A DNA stretch of 54,272 bases from positions 1-54,272 of the IMG/VR virus record IMGVR_UViG_3300035701_000040. One strand, 5' to 3'. The position numbers and the translations under genes are program-made. Numbering within the stretch: the stretch's first letter is position 1; each line of letters starts with the position of its first letter. The notes beneath the pieces are model-generated. The model was not told where the DNA came from and made no database searches. It saw only the letters and a list, made by a program, of their open reading frames with translations. The stretch comes from a virus. Shown here in pieces: positions 7,012 through 17,200 of the stretch.

Positions 7012-8496
7012 CTATGGCCCTACCTTTACTGTGCTTTCCATCTTGTAATAGCCGAAGTCAAGGGTCTTCGCGGCGGCGTTGAGAGCGGTAATGGAGAAGT
7101 ACCAGTTCAATGCATAGCCATCTGTGAAGGTTGCTGCCTTAGTTGCTACAGTTGCCCCGTCTATCCTCCAAGTGACTTGTGCATCGGCGGCGCTGTAGCT
7201 AGTCACGAACTTATGCCAGTTTGTGTCTGGGGCTACTCCTGTGTCTGCTAGCTGCAAGCTCCCATTATTAACTTGTAGAGCTGCCATCCAGTGTGTGTCC
7301 CCTGCTCCGCCAGTTCCACTGGAGTATCTCCACATTGCTATGTCTTGTGTGGAACCGATGGTCGGGTCGTCCTCCGTTTGAAATGAGACAGCTAGAACGT
7401 TAGTGCAACCAAGCCAGACACGCTCCTGCGTGGTCTGGTTAACTCTCACATACATCGTGCATGTCCATGTTGGTGCAGTGTCACCGACATACTCCTCCAG
7501 TAGTTGCTTTATCTCAGTGACGCTTGCGGCTGAGCCGTCCGTACCATATCTAACGTAGCAGTGGGAAGCCCCGGAAAGTGGTAGAGTTGCAAACACTTGA
7601 GTTGAGTAGCTGTCAAGTGGTGTGTCATCTGCTCCAAAGCCTTGAAACAACCAATTCTCGCAGAACGGTATGAACGTGTCTGTCTTATCAGGAGTCGCTG
7701 CTGCTACCCCGCCTCCACAAGTCGCGCAGCCATTGATGGTGTAGGTCACTCGATTGTTCGTAGGGTCGTCAGCAGCACTGACAGTGATGTTGTCCGGCCC
7801 CGCGATGATGTTGACTCCCAGCCTACCTACTGAGTTCACTGGTGTCGCTGAGTTCTGGTAGAAGTTGAAGTTCTGCCACGTTGGGAGCGTCGCCGCAGCG
7901 TTCATGGCAGGCAACTGGCTGGCTGCACCCTTGGCAAAGCGTTCCCAAGTCTGCGCTAGGCTGCCACGAATCAGGTCGCCAACTTCAGGCGGTGTGTAGG
8001 GGATGGTGTCAAGGTGAGTTGCTGATAGCAGGTTGTGAGACGTTGCTGCTATGCAAGGTGCCGCGTTGAGCTGCACTTGAAGTTGCGCTGTGATGTTCTT
8101 AGTCGGCCCGCTGGTAATGAACGTGATGTTGACCCAAGGTGAGCCGCTTGCGCCGATGGCCGTAGCTTGCTTAGTGCCAATGCTGAAAAACCACGAGGTT
8201 GAGGTCACGCTACCCGTAGAAATCTGCGCGTTGTCAGCGAGCACTATGCTCAAGTCGCCGTGAGCATCGGTGAGCTGTCCTACAACAACCCTCTGTGGCA
8301 CAATAGTTGTTGTCCCTGTGAAGGTCGGCTGAGTGCTAGCGTCAGCGGGCACAACCAAGCTGGCGTTATAGGGCACGTTGGCAAGCGGCTGACCACAAGC
8401 ATCGTTCAGCGCCGTAGCTGTGACCGTCGTGTACTGAGCTTGAGCACAAGCTGCTGCAAGTAGGATGAATACAATGCTGAGTAGTGCTCTCTTCAT
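7012..8496 (-). CDS. Exported tail-fibre-like protein with lectin-like C-terminus
   Basis: 494 aa from the ATG at 8496, which has GAGGTGAGC upstream; an ATG at 8529 is less suitable. Residues 1-20 form a clear Sec signal peptide (MKRALLSIVFILLAAACAQA, then Q). Residues about 21-160 resemble the N-terminal domain of the fibre at 23715-25310 (YTTVTATALND, PTFTG, then a DN-rich strand). The C-terminal 200 residues share a jelly-roll/LamG-like pattern (DDP, DTNWHKF, WRIDGATV) with two neighbours. Receptor or surface binding is inferred. Confidence 0.7.
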   Translation of the reverse strand: MKRALLSIVFILLAAACAQAQYTTVTATALNDACGQPLANVPYNASLVVPADASTQPTFTGTTTIVPQRVVVGQLTDAHGDLSIVLADNAQISTGSVTSTSWFFSIGTKQATAIGASGSPWVNITFITSGPTKNITAQLQVQLNAAPCIAATSHNLLSATHLDTIPYTPPEVGDLIRGSLAQTWERFAKGAASQLPAMNAAATLPTWQNFNFYQNSATPVNSVGRLGVNIIAGPDNITVSAADDPTNNRVTYTINGCATCGGGVAAATPDKTDTFIPFCENWLFQGFGADDTPLDSYSTQVFATLPLSGASHCYVRYGTDGSAASVTEIKQLLEEYVGDTAPTWTCTMYVRVNQTTQERVWLGCTNVLAVSFQTEDDPTIGSTQDIAMWRYSSGTGGAGDTHWMAALQVNNGSLQLADTGVAPDTNWHKFVTSYSAADAQVTWRIDGATVATKAATFTDGYALNWYFSITALNAAAKTLDFGYYKMESTVKVGP

Positions 8497-8503
8497 GCTC
8501 ACC

Positions 8504-9853
8504 TCATGGTCCGATATAGGCATCGTCAATCACGATGTCGTCCCAGTAACGCAATTCATCTACCGCCATGTAGTTGTAGCGGTTCGTCTGCCTGCCGTAA
8601 GAAAAGTACTGTACCGGAGCAGGGCAATTCCCGTTAACTTTGAAAGTCGTTGTGCTGTAGACCTGCACACCATCCACCCACAGCCGCACGATGCCGTTGT
8701 AGGGCGGCGAGGCGCTAGGTGTGTTGAGTTGTACTTCCAACTCCAGAGAGTACCAAGTATCAAAACTTAGATTGGCAAGATCATAGACAACTGCCTGTGA
8801 CCCGTAACAGGTCGCGCCCTGTCCAAGTATGGATAAATGTAATACCGTGGGAGTGTTAGTCCAAGAGTTCAAAACAAGTGAGTAAGTGCCCCCACCTCCC
8901 GCGCCGGAATCCGAAATCCAAATGAGTTTCCTCTGCGTGATGGAGGTATCAGGACTTGTTGGAGTTTTGACGCGCAGATAACCGCGTGTGAAAAAGTGTG
9001 TCTGTGTGGGAATAATGACCTCAACGGCGTACCGATTGAAGTCCTGCGAGTTCGCTCCACAGGCAGGATTCGTGCTGTCTCCACAGATGAAATACTGCTG
9101 TTGATAAGCGTAAGTGCCACTGCGTTTAATCGTTGATTGAACGGTTGGCGGATATGTCCCGTTGCCGGAACCAAGTCCGGTCCACGCCGAGAAATTTCCG
9201 CTCTCGAAGCCGTCTGAGAAGAGATATGTTCCTCCTGCCGCAATGGTCGCCGCAAGCGCCCGGTCAAACGTCTGCGCTGTGGCACTCGAATCTGTGACGC
9301 GGACCGTGAAGCTATAGATACCCGAAGCGGTGGGAGTGCCACTGGCAATACCAGTCGTAGGCATACTAATTCCAGGTGGAAGCGCCCCGCCCGGAATAGT
9401 CCAGGAATACGGTGCGGTGCCGCCCGTGGCTTGTAGGGTGGTGCTATAAGCGGACCCTACTACCCCGCTCGGCATACTGTTCGTGGTGATAGAGACAGAT
9501 GGTGTAGGAGCAGGTGCCGAACCCGAGATAACGATGTAGAGCCCTTGGTTGTCTACCGTAGGCGTACCCGCCGAGTCTACAATATGCACCACAAAGCTGT
9601 ATGTGCCATTAACTACAGAGGTGCCTGAAATGGCCCCGGTACTGGCGTTGATGACATTAAAGCCCGTAGGCAACGCCCCACTACCAATGCTCCATGTATA
9701 AGGTTTGGTGCCAAACTTTGCCTTGACAGTCGCGGAATACGCCACTCCATTCTGGCCCGCGACGAGACTCCGGGTATAGATGTCCACAGGCTTGACGGCC
9801 CAGGCAGGTAGCGCCAGTAGGATGATGCTGAACAGCAGGGTAAGTCGTTTCAT
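8504..9853 (-). CDS. Exported adhesin-like protein: two Ig-like repeats plus lectin-like domain
   Basis: 449 aa. Signal peptide MKRLTLLFSIILLALPAWA, residues 1-19. Two putative Ig (He_PIG) repeats follow at about 30-110 and 115-205: GTKPYTWSIGSGALPTGF and GTAPYSWTIPGGALPPGI, each ending in FVVHIVDS or FTVRVTDS. The C-terminal half looks like a concanavalin-type beta sandwich (FSDGFESGNFSAWTG, VRLWVDGVQVY). Such proteins bind cell-surface sugars. A Sec signal on what looks like a phage fibre is unusual. Confidence 0.75.
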   Translation of the reverse strand: MKRLTLLFSIILLALPAWAVKPVDIYTRSLVAGQNGVAYSATVKAKFGTKPYTWSIGSGALPTGFNVINASTGAISGTSVVNGTYSFVVHIVDSAGTPTVDNQGLYIVISGSAPAPTPSVSITTNSMPSGVVGSAYSTTLQATGGTAPYSWTIPGGALPPGISMPTTGIASGTPTASGIYSFTVRVTDSSATAQTFDRALAATIAAGGTYLFSDGFESGNFSAWTGLGSGNGTYPPTVQSTIKRSGTYAYQQQYFICGDSTNPACGANSQDFNRYAVEVIIPTQTHFFTRGYLRVKTPTSPDTSITQRKLIWISDSGAGGGGTYSLVLNSWTNTPTVLHLSILGQGATCYGSQAVVYDLANLSFDTWYSLELEVQLNTPSASPPYNGIVRLWVDGVQVYSTTTFKVNGNCPAPVQYFSYGRQTNRYNYMAVDELRYWDDIVIDDAYIGP

Positions 9854-9860
9854 AGTGCTC

Positions 9861-10826
9861 CTAGAAATTGCTTTCGATGTACATCCATGCCCGCTTGAAA
9901 TTCTGCGTCGTTGGAGTACAGACTACGCACGTCACAGTGCTGACATAACGCAAAGGCGTAGCGGTCGTAGGAAGGTTCACTATCGCTGTGCGCACCAGCA
10001 CTCCGTCAATGTAGAACAGGAAGCTAACCCCGGGATTCTCTAGAATCTCGAAGTAGTGCAAGCTAGTGTCCGCCGCAACTCCACTGCTCACCGAACTCTG
10101 GGTTGCGTTGTCCTTCGTGACACACATGAAATTCGCGCCAACCACCGATGAGTACAGGAACGCTGCGTAGTTTCCCGCAGGGTCATCTGCCGCTCCCATC
10201 GTCGCAACTGTTTGGTCTGAGAGTCCCCACCAATCGCGCCGCGTGGTAGTGGTTGAAAGGATTCGGTAATCCTGCCGATAGAGTGTGCGGCCAACTACGT
10301 AATTGAGATTCCCAGTCTCAGAGGCTACGTTGGCATTGGTGGTGGTTGTCGTGAACTGTGTAACCGATGGAGCGGTAGCCGATGCAGCAGCATTAGCAAT
10401 CGTTCCGCCTTGCGTGAATATGTCTCCCGTTCCAAGGGTGGTAGAGCCTGTAGCCTGAACCAGCGTCCAACGCCGCGTATTGGGAAGTGGGACGGCCCCC
10501 ATTGCGGAAGCGAAGGTCTTGAAGCTGGGGGCGGCGGCTGCACCAGATAAGGGTCCAGCAAATATATAGTTGGCGCTCGCCGTGGCCACACCTGTTCCAC
10601 CGTTCGCCACAGGGAGCAACCCCAAAACGTCTCTGGTAAGGTTCACCTGTGATACAGCAGCAATAGTCAGCATCGCCGCGAGCAGGACTCCAATTATAAA
10701 GAAGGTTATACTAAGCTTTGACCGTTTTCGTGACGTAGCCCTCCTTCTCCCAGGATTATAGGTGGAGTGAGGAGCGTTATCCTCCATTGAGTTTATTACG
10801 AAAAGTGAATTGTCTTCTTCTCTCAT
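9861..10826 (-). CDS. Membrane-anchored fibre-like protein
   Basis: 321 aa. An N-terminal basic stretch (GRRRATSRKRSK) precedes one TM segment (LSITFFIIGVLLAAMLTIAAV, residues about 38-58), giving a predicted N-in/C-out anchor. It is followed directly by the phage tail-fibre signature VLGLLPVANGGTG. The C-terminal domain is paralogous to the neighbours (DDP, SLHYFEI, FYIDGVLV). It is probably displayed outside the inner membrane. Confidence 0.65.
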   Translation of the reverse strand: MREEDNSLFVINSMEDNAPHSTYNPGRRRATSRKRSKLSITFFIIGVLLAAMLTIAAVSQVNLTRDVLGLLPVANGGTGVATASANYIFAGPLSGAAAAPSFKTFASAMGAVPLPNTRRWTLVQATGSTTLGTGDIFTQGGTIANAAASATAPSVTQFTTTTTNANVASETGNLNYVVGRTLYRQDYRILSTTTTRRDWWGLSDQTVATMGAADDPAGNYAAFLYSSVVGANFMCVTKDNATQSSVSSGVAADTSLHYFEILENPGVSFLFYIDGVLVRTAIVNLPTTATPLRYVSTVTCVVCTPTTQNFKRAWMYIESNF

Positions 10827-10830
10827 ATTC

Positions 10831-11733
10831 TCACCATGGCGCGAATGTCATCCCTCCCCAAGAATAGCGAAATGTTCCCCCGGTGCTTTGTGGACTGCAA
10901 GCGAATCCACCTACACTCAAGAGAGTCCCAGCCGCAGGAAGATTGTCAGACCGTGTGGCTACACTGACACCATCAATGTAGAAATCGAAGCCCGTACCGA
11001 TGTCCACGATTAAGAAAGTGTGGTTATTCGTGTCCACAGTTATTCCGGTGTCTGAGGTAGAGCCTCCGCCAGCAGTGTCATTCGTGTAGGCTTGCCAAGT
11101 GGTCAGGTCCGCTGAGCATCCTGCTCCTGCGCCGTCGTTGCAGTAGTGAAAGCACGCGATGGCTGTAGCAGCAGGGTCGTCAGAGTTCCTGAATCCGGTG
11201 TTGTCACACCCGAACCCAAACCATGCTCTTGTATCAGTGGTCTGCACAAGTGCCATGCGAGTGAAAAAAATGGCTGAAGTCTGCAATGTCTTAATCTTGG
11301 GATTGCTACTACCAAATGCCCAATGTCCAAAATCATTCGTACATGTCGTAGCTCCCCAAGTTTGAGCACAGTGCGTTCCTAGAGTGGCATTCGCTAATGT
11401 TTCAGTGCAGCCTCCTGCGGTAACGGCGGCATTAAAGCCAGTTCCATTTACAGTCGAGCCATCTGCTATGAGGAATGCAATGAGCCGTGTCTTGGGCGTT
11501 GCCAGATGCGCAGTCTCCAATATCTGCATAGGGACTCGGAAGCTGTAGGCTGCTGCTCCCCCGGAGGCTGGCCCTGCGAGCACCGTTCCTGCTGCTGCTG
11601 TAGCAGTCGCAGTCCCTGCGTTGGCGATGGGCAGGAGGCCCGTAGCCTGATTGGTCAAGTTAATCCGCGTCACTGCCGCAAGACTCAGCAGCGCCAGCAG
11701 GTAGATGCAAAGGATTGGGGTCGCCTTCTTCAT
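10831..11733 (-). CDS. Exported fibre-like protein with lectin-like domain
   Basis: 300 aa. The real start is the ATG at 11733: a longer open frame runs upstream, but it lies inside the previous gene. Residues 1-20 (MKKATPILCIYLLALLSLAA) look like a signal or anchor segment. The fibre motif ATGLLPIANAGTATA follows. The C-terminal domain (DDP, DTNNHTFLIVD, FYIDGVSVA) is homologous to those of the two next genes. Several Cys residues (CDNTGF, CFHYC, CSADL) suggest disulfides, in keeping with export. Confidence 0.65.
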   Translation of the reverse strand: MKKATPILCIYLLALLSLAAVTRINLTNQATGLLPIANAGTATATAAAGTVLAGPASGGAAAYSFRVPMQILETAHLATPKTRLIAFLIADGSTVNGTGFNAAVTAGGCTETLANATLGTHCAQTWGATTCTNDFGHWAFGSSNPKIKTLQTSAIFFTRMALVQTTDTRAWFGFGCDNTGFRNSDDPAATAIACFHYCNDGAGAGCSADLTTWQAYTNDTAGGGSTSDTGITVDTNNHTFLIVDIGTGFDFYIDGVSVATRSDNLPAAGTLLSVGGFACSPQSTGGTFRYSWGGMTFAPW

Positions 11734-11735
11734 GT

Positions 11736-13454
11736 TCAATACCTGTAGTCGCAGACCAGTCCCGTATCGCCTGTCTGAAAGGTTCCCACAGTTGTAACCG
11801 TGGCGAGGCTGAGGGTGTAGTCTGCTGTGAGTTTGAAGCGCAGACCGTTCCCATAGCAATGCAAGCCAGTCGATGGATTTGGAACCTGCGGTAGAACATA
11901 GGTCTGATTGGCGCTGTTGATGGCCCCAGTGGGCACGATACCGTCCGCAAACTGTGTTGTAGGTACGGCTGCTCCGTCTGCTGCCGCTTGCAAGAGCACG
12001 TTGTCGATGTAGAATCCGATGCTCGCTCCGCCACCTGAAACCGTAGCCTTGAAGGTTGTCACGAGATTCTGGCCGGTGTTGAACAGCGACAACGGGAGCA
12101 CTACAAGTTGATAGCTTCCTGTAGTAGAGGAGGTGAAGCCAAATGTCCCTGACTTCAACGATACCGGCAGACCAACCTGAGTTGTGCCATTGAGCCACGT
12201 CAGAGTCAGTCCTTTAGCAGCAGCCCAAGAAGCCTTGGAGCGAATGCGGAAGCCGATAGTTGCGTAACTCGCCAGATTCTCCGTAGCCGCTGCGGGCTTC
12301 GTGAACGTGACGTAGTTGGTTGCTACCGCCGTGGTTGCTTCGACATCCTTAGTTCCGGCGTAGGGATTGCTAGTTGAAGCAGCAGCAAAGTTGGCGGATA
12401 CCGCAGTCGTCCATTCCGTGTTTTCCAGATAGATATCGACCGTCGAGAAGTTTGAGGGCACAACCGCAGAAGTGTCCACGTAAGCAAAGCCCAGTTCAAC
12501 CTGCGATGTGGGGTCAATACTTGGCTTGGCGGCTGGAGTCGCTGCGGTTCCCTTGACTATAACAACCGCACCTGCGTCATTTGCCGCAAACACGTCTATA
12601 CGGGGGTTCGCGCCATTTGCGGCATCAAGTGTCAAGTCAGTCTGTGCTGAGGAGTAGGTGTTGCCCGCAACGTAATACTGAGCCACTGAGACGGTGAAGT
12701 TAAGAAGGCTTGTCCATACCACTCCCCCACCTGAGATGAGGCCGCTGCCAATAATTGTAGTCGTCCCGCCCGTTGGAGCATTAATGAACTCAAGAGCCGT
12801 TTCGCCTGGATTGACAGCAGTAATCTTCCCTGCCTGCCCAGAATAACTCGAAGGTGTATCAGTCAGTCCCAGAAACGTAGTCGTGCCAATAGGACCAGTC
12901 GCACTGCCGTCGTATGAGAAGCATGGCAACCCGGTCACGGGGTCAAATCCGAACAACCCCACATTCGCCTCGGAGGTTCCGCACGCCTCGCCTGTAATCT
13001 CAATCGGATGGTCAGTCGAGAAGTTTCCCGTCACATACAGGTCGTTGTCAATCAGGGTGCTTCCAAAGAGCGTCTTGTTGCCGCCGATGCCCTGTGCTCC
13101 AGTCGTCACCAGTCCTCTTGCCGTAGCGCTGGCATCAGGTATGTTGAGTGTCACACTACTGACATCAAGCAGCCAGTTAACATCGGTGCCGCTCGTGCCG
13201 GTGAGCAGGGTAGGAAGTGCGCTGGGATTGATGACACCACCACTGCCAATACCGATTGCCACATAGACGTTGCTCTGACAAGTATATACAACTCCTGTCC
13301 AAGCTGTGAACACGCTTGGTGCTGTGCAGCGAGTAGGCACTACGCGGCCAGCGATGTAGAGCCCGAAGTTCTGTTGGCTCGACGAGCCTCCAGGCTGCGC
13401 CCAGCTAAGCTGAGCTGCGAGCATTAGTGCTAAGAGCAGAATGAACTTCTTCAT
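11736..13454 (-). CDS. Large exported fibre-like protein
   Basis: 572 aa, with a textbook signal peptide (MKKFILLLALMLAAQLSWA, residues 1-19, then Q). The body is a Gly/Ser/Thr-rich beta protein with fibre-like phrases (FLGLTDTPSSYSGQAGKI, VNPGETALEFI) and a late beta-sandwich (TVSGGGASIGFYIDNVLL). It is the first of six adjacent genes encoding proteins with export signals. Surface binding is inferred. Confidence 0.7.
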   Translation of the reverse strand: MKKFILLLALMLAAQLSWAQPGGSSSQQNFGLYIAGRVVPTRCTAPSVFTAWTGVVYTCQSNVYVAIGIGSGGVINPSALPTLLTGTSGTDVNWLLDVSSVTLNIPDASATARGLVTTGAQGIGGNKTLFGSTLIDNDLYVTGNFSTDHPIEITGEACGTSEANVGLFGFDPVTGLPCFSYDGSATGPIGTTTFLGLTDTPSSYSGQAGKITAVNPGETALEFINAPTGGTTTIIGSGLISGGGVVWTSLLNFTVSVAQYYVAGNTYSSAQTDLTLDAANGANPRIDVFAANDAGAVVIVKGTAATPAAKPSIDPTSQVELGFAYVDTSAVVPSNFSTVDIYLENTEWTTAVSANFAAASTSNPYAGTKDVEATTAVATNYVTFTKPAAATENLASYATIGFRIRSKASWAAAKGLTLTWLNGTTQVGLPVSLKSGTFGFTSSTTGSYQLVVLPLSLFNTGQNLVTTFKATVSGGGASIGFYIDNVLLQAAADGAAVPTTQFADGIVPTGAINSANQTYVLPQVPNPSTGLHCYGNGLRFKLTADYTLSLATVTTVGTFQTGDTGLVCDYRY

Positions 13455-13458
13455 GTGT

Positions 13459-13857
13459 TCACCTTGTCAGCCTTGCTGTGAGTGCCACGTTGTTCGTCAG
13501 AGTAACGACCACCAGCCGGGTGAAGCGGCCCTTGATGGGCGACAGCTCCACACGAGCTGTGAAGTAGGTGCTATCTACCGCGTTGATGACCCCCGCTGCG
13601 GCAAGCGTCTGGTAGTAATTGTTAGTGTCGGTGTCTGCATCCTGAATGTCAATCTCGAAAGCACCGGGGGCGGCAGCGAATAGGACTTCAATGGAACAGG
13701 ATGGCGCGTTCGCTCCATAAGGCCCAGAGTTGGCGAGCCCGAACGGGATGCTAGCCACAGGCACAAGGGCGCTCAACCCCGTTTCAGCGTCGAAGAATAG
13801 CCCTTGCTGACCGGGGAATAGCGTTGTGGGGGGTACGGTGTTCGAGTAGACTGGCAT
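13459..13857 (-). CDS. Hypothetical virion-associated beta protein
   Basis: 132 aa after a GAGGAG ribosome site. No signal peptide, unlike its downstream neighbours. It is beta-rich (SIEVLFAAAPGAFEIDIQDA and RLVVVTLTNNVALTARL), like small structural or fibre-associated proteins. No family recognised. Confidence 0.55.
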   Translation of the reverse strand: MPVYSNTVPPTTLFPGQQGLFFDAETGLSALVPVASIPFGLANSGPYGANAPSCSIEVLFAAAPGAFEIDIQDADTDTNNYYQTLAAAGVINAVDSTYFTARVELSPIKGRFTRLVVVTLTNNVALTARLTR

Positions 13858-13869
13858 CTGAGTGCTCCT

Positions 13870-14049
13870 CTAATAGCGTAGCGCTACTCGCTTCGAGCGC
13901 TTCCGCCCTCTAACTGTACGCTTCTTACCACGTCGGCGGCCCTCTGTCAAGGCCGCTTTTGCCTCGTCAGCGGGGTACTCTACGCGAGGGTCGCCTCCGG
14001 GGGTGTCCACACGCTCATCTTGCTGGTCGCCCATTGCGGTGCCGCTCAT
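13870..14049 (-). CDS. Small protein with highly basic tail (59 aa)
   Basis: Strong AAGGAG six bases before the ATG, which overlaps the preceding stop (ATGA). The N-terminal half is acidic (MGDQQDERVDTPGGD) and the C-terminal half is Arg/Lys-rich (RRRGKKRTVRGRKRSK). The split charge suggests nucleic-acid binding or packaging with the virion. It directly follows another basic small protein in the internal-virion-protein cluster. Confidence 0.65.
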   Translation of the reverse strand: MSGTAMGDQQDERVDTPGGDPRVEYPADEAKAALTEGRRRGKKRTVRGRKRSKRVALRY

Positions 14050-14258
14050 TTGTGGCTCCTTCGGGTGCGGTGGCGCTGCTTGCGCTTGGTGCGCCTACCG
14101 ACCCGTCGGTAGGTTCCCCTTGACCCTAGGCGGCCCGAGCGCTCCATTCCATAAGCAGCACCGGCAGCTTCCTCAGCAGTCTTGCCCTCACGACGCAAGA
14201 GAGCAATCTTCGCGCTAACTCGCTTCTGAGCTTCACGGCCTAGCTTCTTGCGTTTCAT
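14046..14258 (-). CDS. Highly basic small protein (70 aa)
   Basis: The ATG overlaps the stop of the 1400-aa gene (ATGA). The product is Arg/Lys-rich at both ends (MKRKKLGREAQKR; RRVGRRTKRKQRHRTRRSHK), with a helical middle (AKIALLRREGKTAEEAAG). It probably binds DNA or RNA, and may be packaged or ejected with its neighbours. Confidence 0.65.
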   Translation of the reverse strand: MKRKKLGREAQKRVSAKIALLRREGKTAEEAAGAAYGMERSGRLGSRGTYRRVGRRTKRKQRHRTRRSHK

Positions 14259-17200
14259 TGTGGCACCTGCTGCTCGGTTTGAAGTTGACGTAGGGCTGGT
14301 GTCATCCCCGGCCCCTCCCGCTCAAACGCGTCAATCTGGCGAATCACGATGCGGGTGTGGGTGGGGACAGCCATGCTCCTCTTTAATGTTGGCTCTCCTG
14401 GGTCCATGTAGATATCAGCCGGTATAGACTTCTCCACACTCACCTTCTCCACTCTCCACCGCCCGAAGGTGAGAGCTTCCTGCTCCTCGAATGCTGACAT
14501 AGGAGCGACGTTGATGCGCTTCACGGGGCCGATAGTCTCGAAGACGAATTTGCCTTCAGCACTTCCAATGCTCATTCTCTTACCGCTAAAGGACTCCGCA
14601 ACCTGCTTTGCATCAGCAAAGCTCATCAGGCGGTCAAGCTCAATAATGTCGCCGGGCTTGAGGGCTTGAAGCTGCTGACGGCGCAACGAAGGGCCAGTTA
14701 TGCTAGATGTCTCTAGGAACTCCCCTCGATACACCCTCACCTGTTCAGGCACAGCAGTCTTGATGGCGTTGACCAGAGCTTGAGCACCCTTGGCGAACTC
14801 CTCGGGTGGGTGAATGCTCTCAGTGTGCCCATCAGCCATTAGCACCGGCCAGCCTTCGACGATGGTGCGACCACGGCGGTCGTAGATGGAGCTGCGGGCC
14901 GCTGCCAGCGCGTCGGCACCGCGCAGAATCTTGCTGGAGATGTCCTGCATAATGCCGAGTCCGGGGTCGCCATGAACATAGCGCCTCGCACCATCGAGGA
15001 GGTTGCGGACGGAGGGGAGGGAGCGATAGGCTTCAGCGAGCTTCGTGGACTGTTCCACTAATTGAGCAACACCGCGCTCTCCGAACTTGTTCTTGAGGGT
15101 TCCCTGCGTCAGCATAACGTCGGAGCTCTCCGCCCACGGCTTTCCCGGTTTGAAATTGACAGCGGCCGCTACTGGAGAGAACCCTAGCTTCAGCATAGAC
15201 TCAATGTTGTACAAAGTCTGTGTATGGGCGAAAGGCTTGCTCTCCTTGAGTTCAGAGAACATCTTGCGAGTAACCTCAGCAGGAATCCTATTCATCAACT
15301 CCGTCGCACTCCGCACCGCCATCTCCTCAGCTTGTGGGCTCAGCTTGCCACGGCTGGCTGCGAACGCCACAAGAGCCCCCAGCGCGATGCTCGCCTGCTT
15401 CACTTCGGGCTGGTCGAGGATTTGCAGCTCGGAGCGGGGCTTGCCTTCCACTGGCTCCGACTGCTCATACAACTCTCGAATCCGCTTGCGCAGTGGGAGT
15501 GGAGCTTTCCTTAGCTGTCGTTGCAATCTCTCCTGCTCACGACCCCGAGGAGCGGAAGGCCGTCCGCTCATATAGGGCTTGACCACGTACTCTTGCACAT
15601 AGCGGTAAAGGTCGCGTTCGCTGGCGATGCTCATGGGGGTCACACCAATGGCGTAGAGCACGCGGTCAGTTAGGGGGATGTTGCGCTGGATGACTGCTCC
15701 AGGGATGCGGTTCCCAGCGCGGTCGCGTCCAGGTACAGGGTCACGTAATATGCCTTGGCGCAGGTCGGTGAGGAACACCTCATGCAGCCTGCGGGCTTGC
15801 GGTGAGACGTTGCGCAGGAGGTTGACTCGCGCCTCGTCGCTGGGTCTGCCCTCCCCAGCCGTGAGGTAAGTAAGCGCATTGTTCAAATCGGAGATTACCG
15901 GAGACATGACATCGCGGGGTGAGATAAGCTGTGGCCCGAAGTATTCGGAGAATCCGATGTTGCGGGTGAGGTCAACCCCCGCGAGTCCTGTGACGCCCCG
16001 CACAGTCCGTGGGTAGCGAATCTTCAGCTCATCGAGCGGGCTGATGGCTGCTTTCATTAAACCAGCCCGCGCAAGCGCACCAGTACCAGCCTTGATGATG
16101 TCGTCCAAGAAGTCGATGCCTGGGAGCCCCACGAGACCGACCGTAGCGATTAGAGCTGTCCAAAAGCGAGCGGCTTCCTCACCCTTGAGCCCTAAGATGA
16201 ACTCCATCTGCTTGAAAGCAAAGGTCTTGAACTGCTTGAGGCTTGCTGGTAGCATCCTCAGAACATATGGGCTGTCCAACTTACCGTACAGGAAGTTGAC
16301 CCGTATATTGCCTTCAAGAGCGGCCCGGATTGCCCCCTCGCGTGATGCACCCTGCGCGAGTGCTCGCTCATAGAACCCTGTAGCTGCGATGCTGATGTTA
16401 GCGGCTTCTGTTCCACGGAACATGAACAGGCCAGAGTCTATTACTGCTTCCCCCGCAGCACCAGGGACTTCGCGCAGGGAGCGGGGCCGGTATCCACTCA
16501 CGTAATCTCGGAACGTGGACTCCTCAACCTTGGACGCCAACTCACGGACCCCTAAGTGCCGGAGTAGCCACTCATGCGTGCCCTTTACATATCCTCGATA
16601 CCCCTTTAGAGTCCACTCAGTCCCTAGCACCGACCATGTGTTGTATAGAGTCTGCGTATGGTTGACAGCAGCCGCTACGGGGCTGAAACCCAACTTCAGC
16701 ATAGACTCGATGACGACGATAGCTCGGTCAGCTCGTGCGAGCGTGTTTGGATTCCAGCCTTGGAGAGCGAAGTAGCGGCGCAGCGAGGCTTCGAGCTTGT
16801 TAGGACGGCCCTCAGCAACGTCAATGAAGTCGTCCAGTGCTCCCAGAATCTCCGCTCCCGTGCGGCGTGGCAAATCAGTGGTCTGCGCGGGCTTGTCACC
16901 TAAGCGCTTTGCTAGAGCATTGCGGTAGTTCTGTAGCTGCGGGCGCAGCTTCACCATCTGAATGGCCCGCTCCATACCGCGCACATAAAGGTTGAAGGCT
17001 TCAGGAGTCCGCAGCCAGCCAGGAAGGTTAGAGCGTCGAGGTTGAGTAGCACCAAAGAATCTGGCACCTGCTTTGGGAGGCCCATAGGCTGCTGCTCCAG
17101 CAGACCGCTTTAGAGCGTCAATAGCAGCTTCCAGTTCTGCTCCTTCCAACTTGGAAGCCTCCTGAATCTGCTTGGCAAGGCGGCGCAGTCTCCCTGTCCC

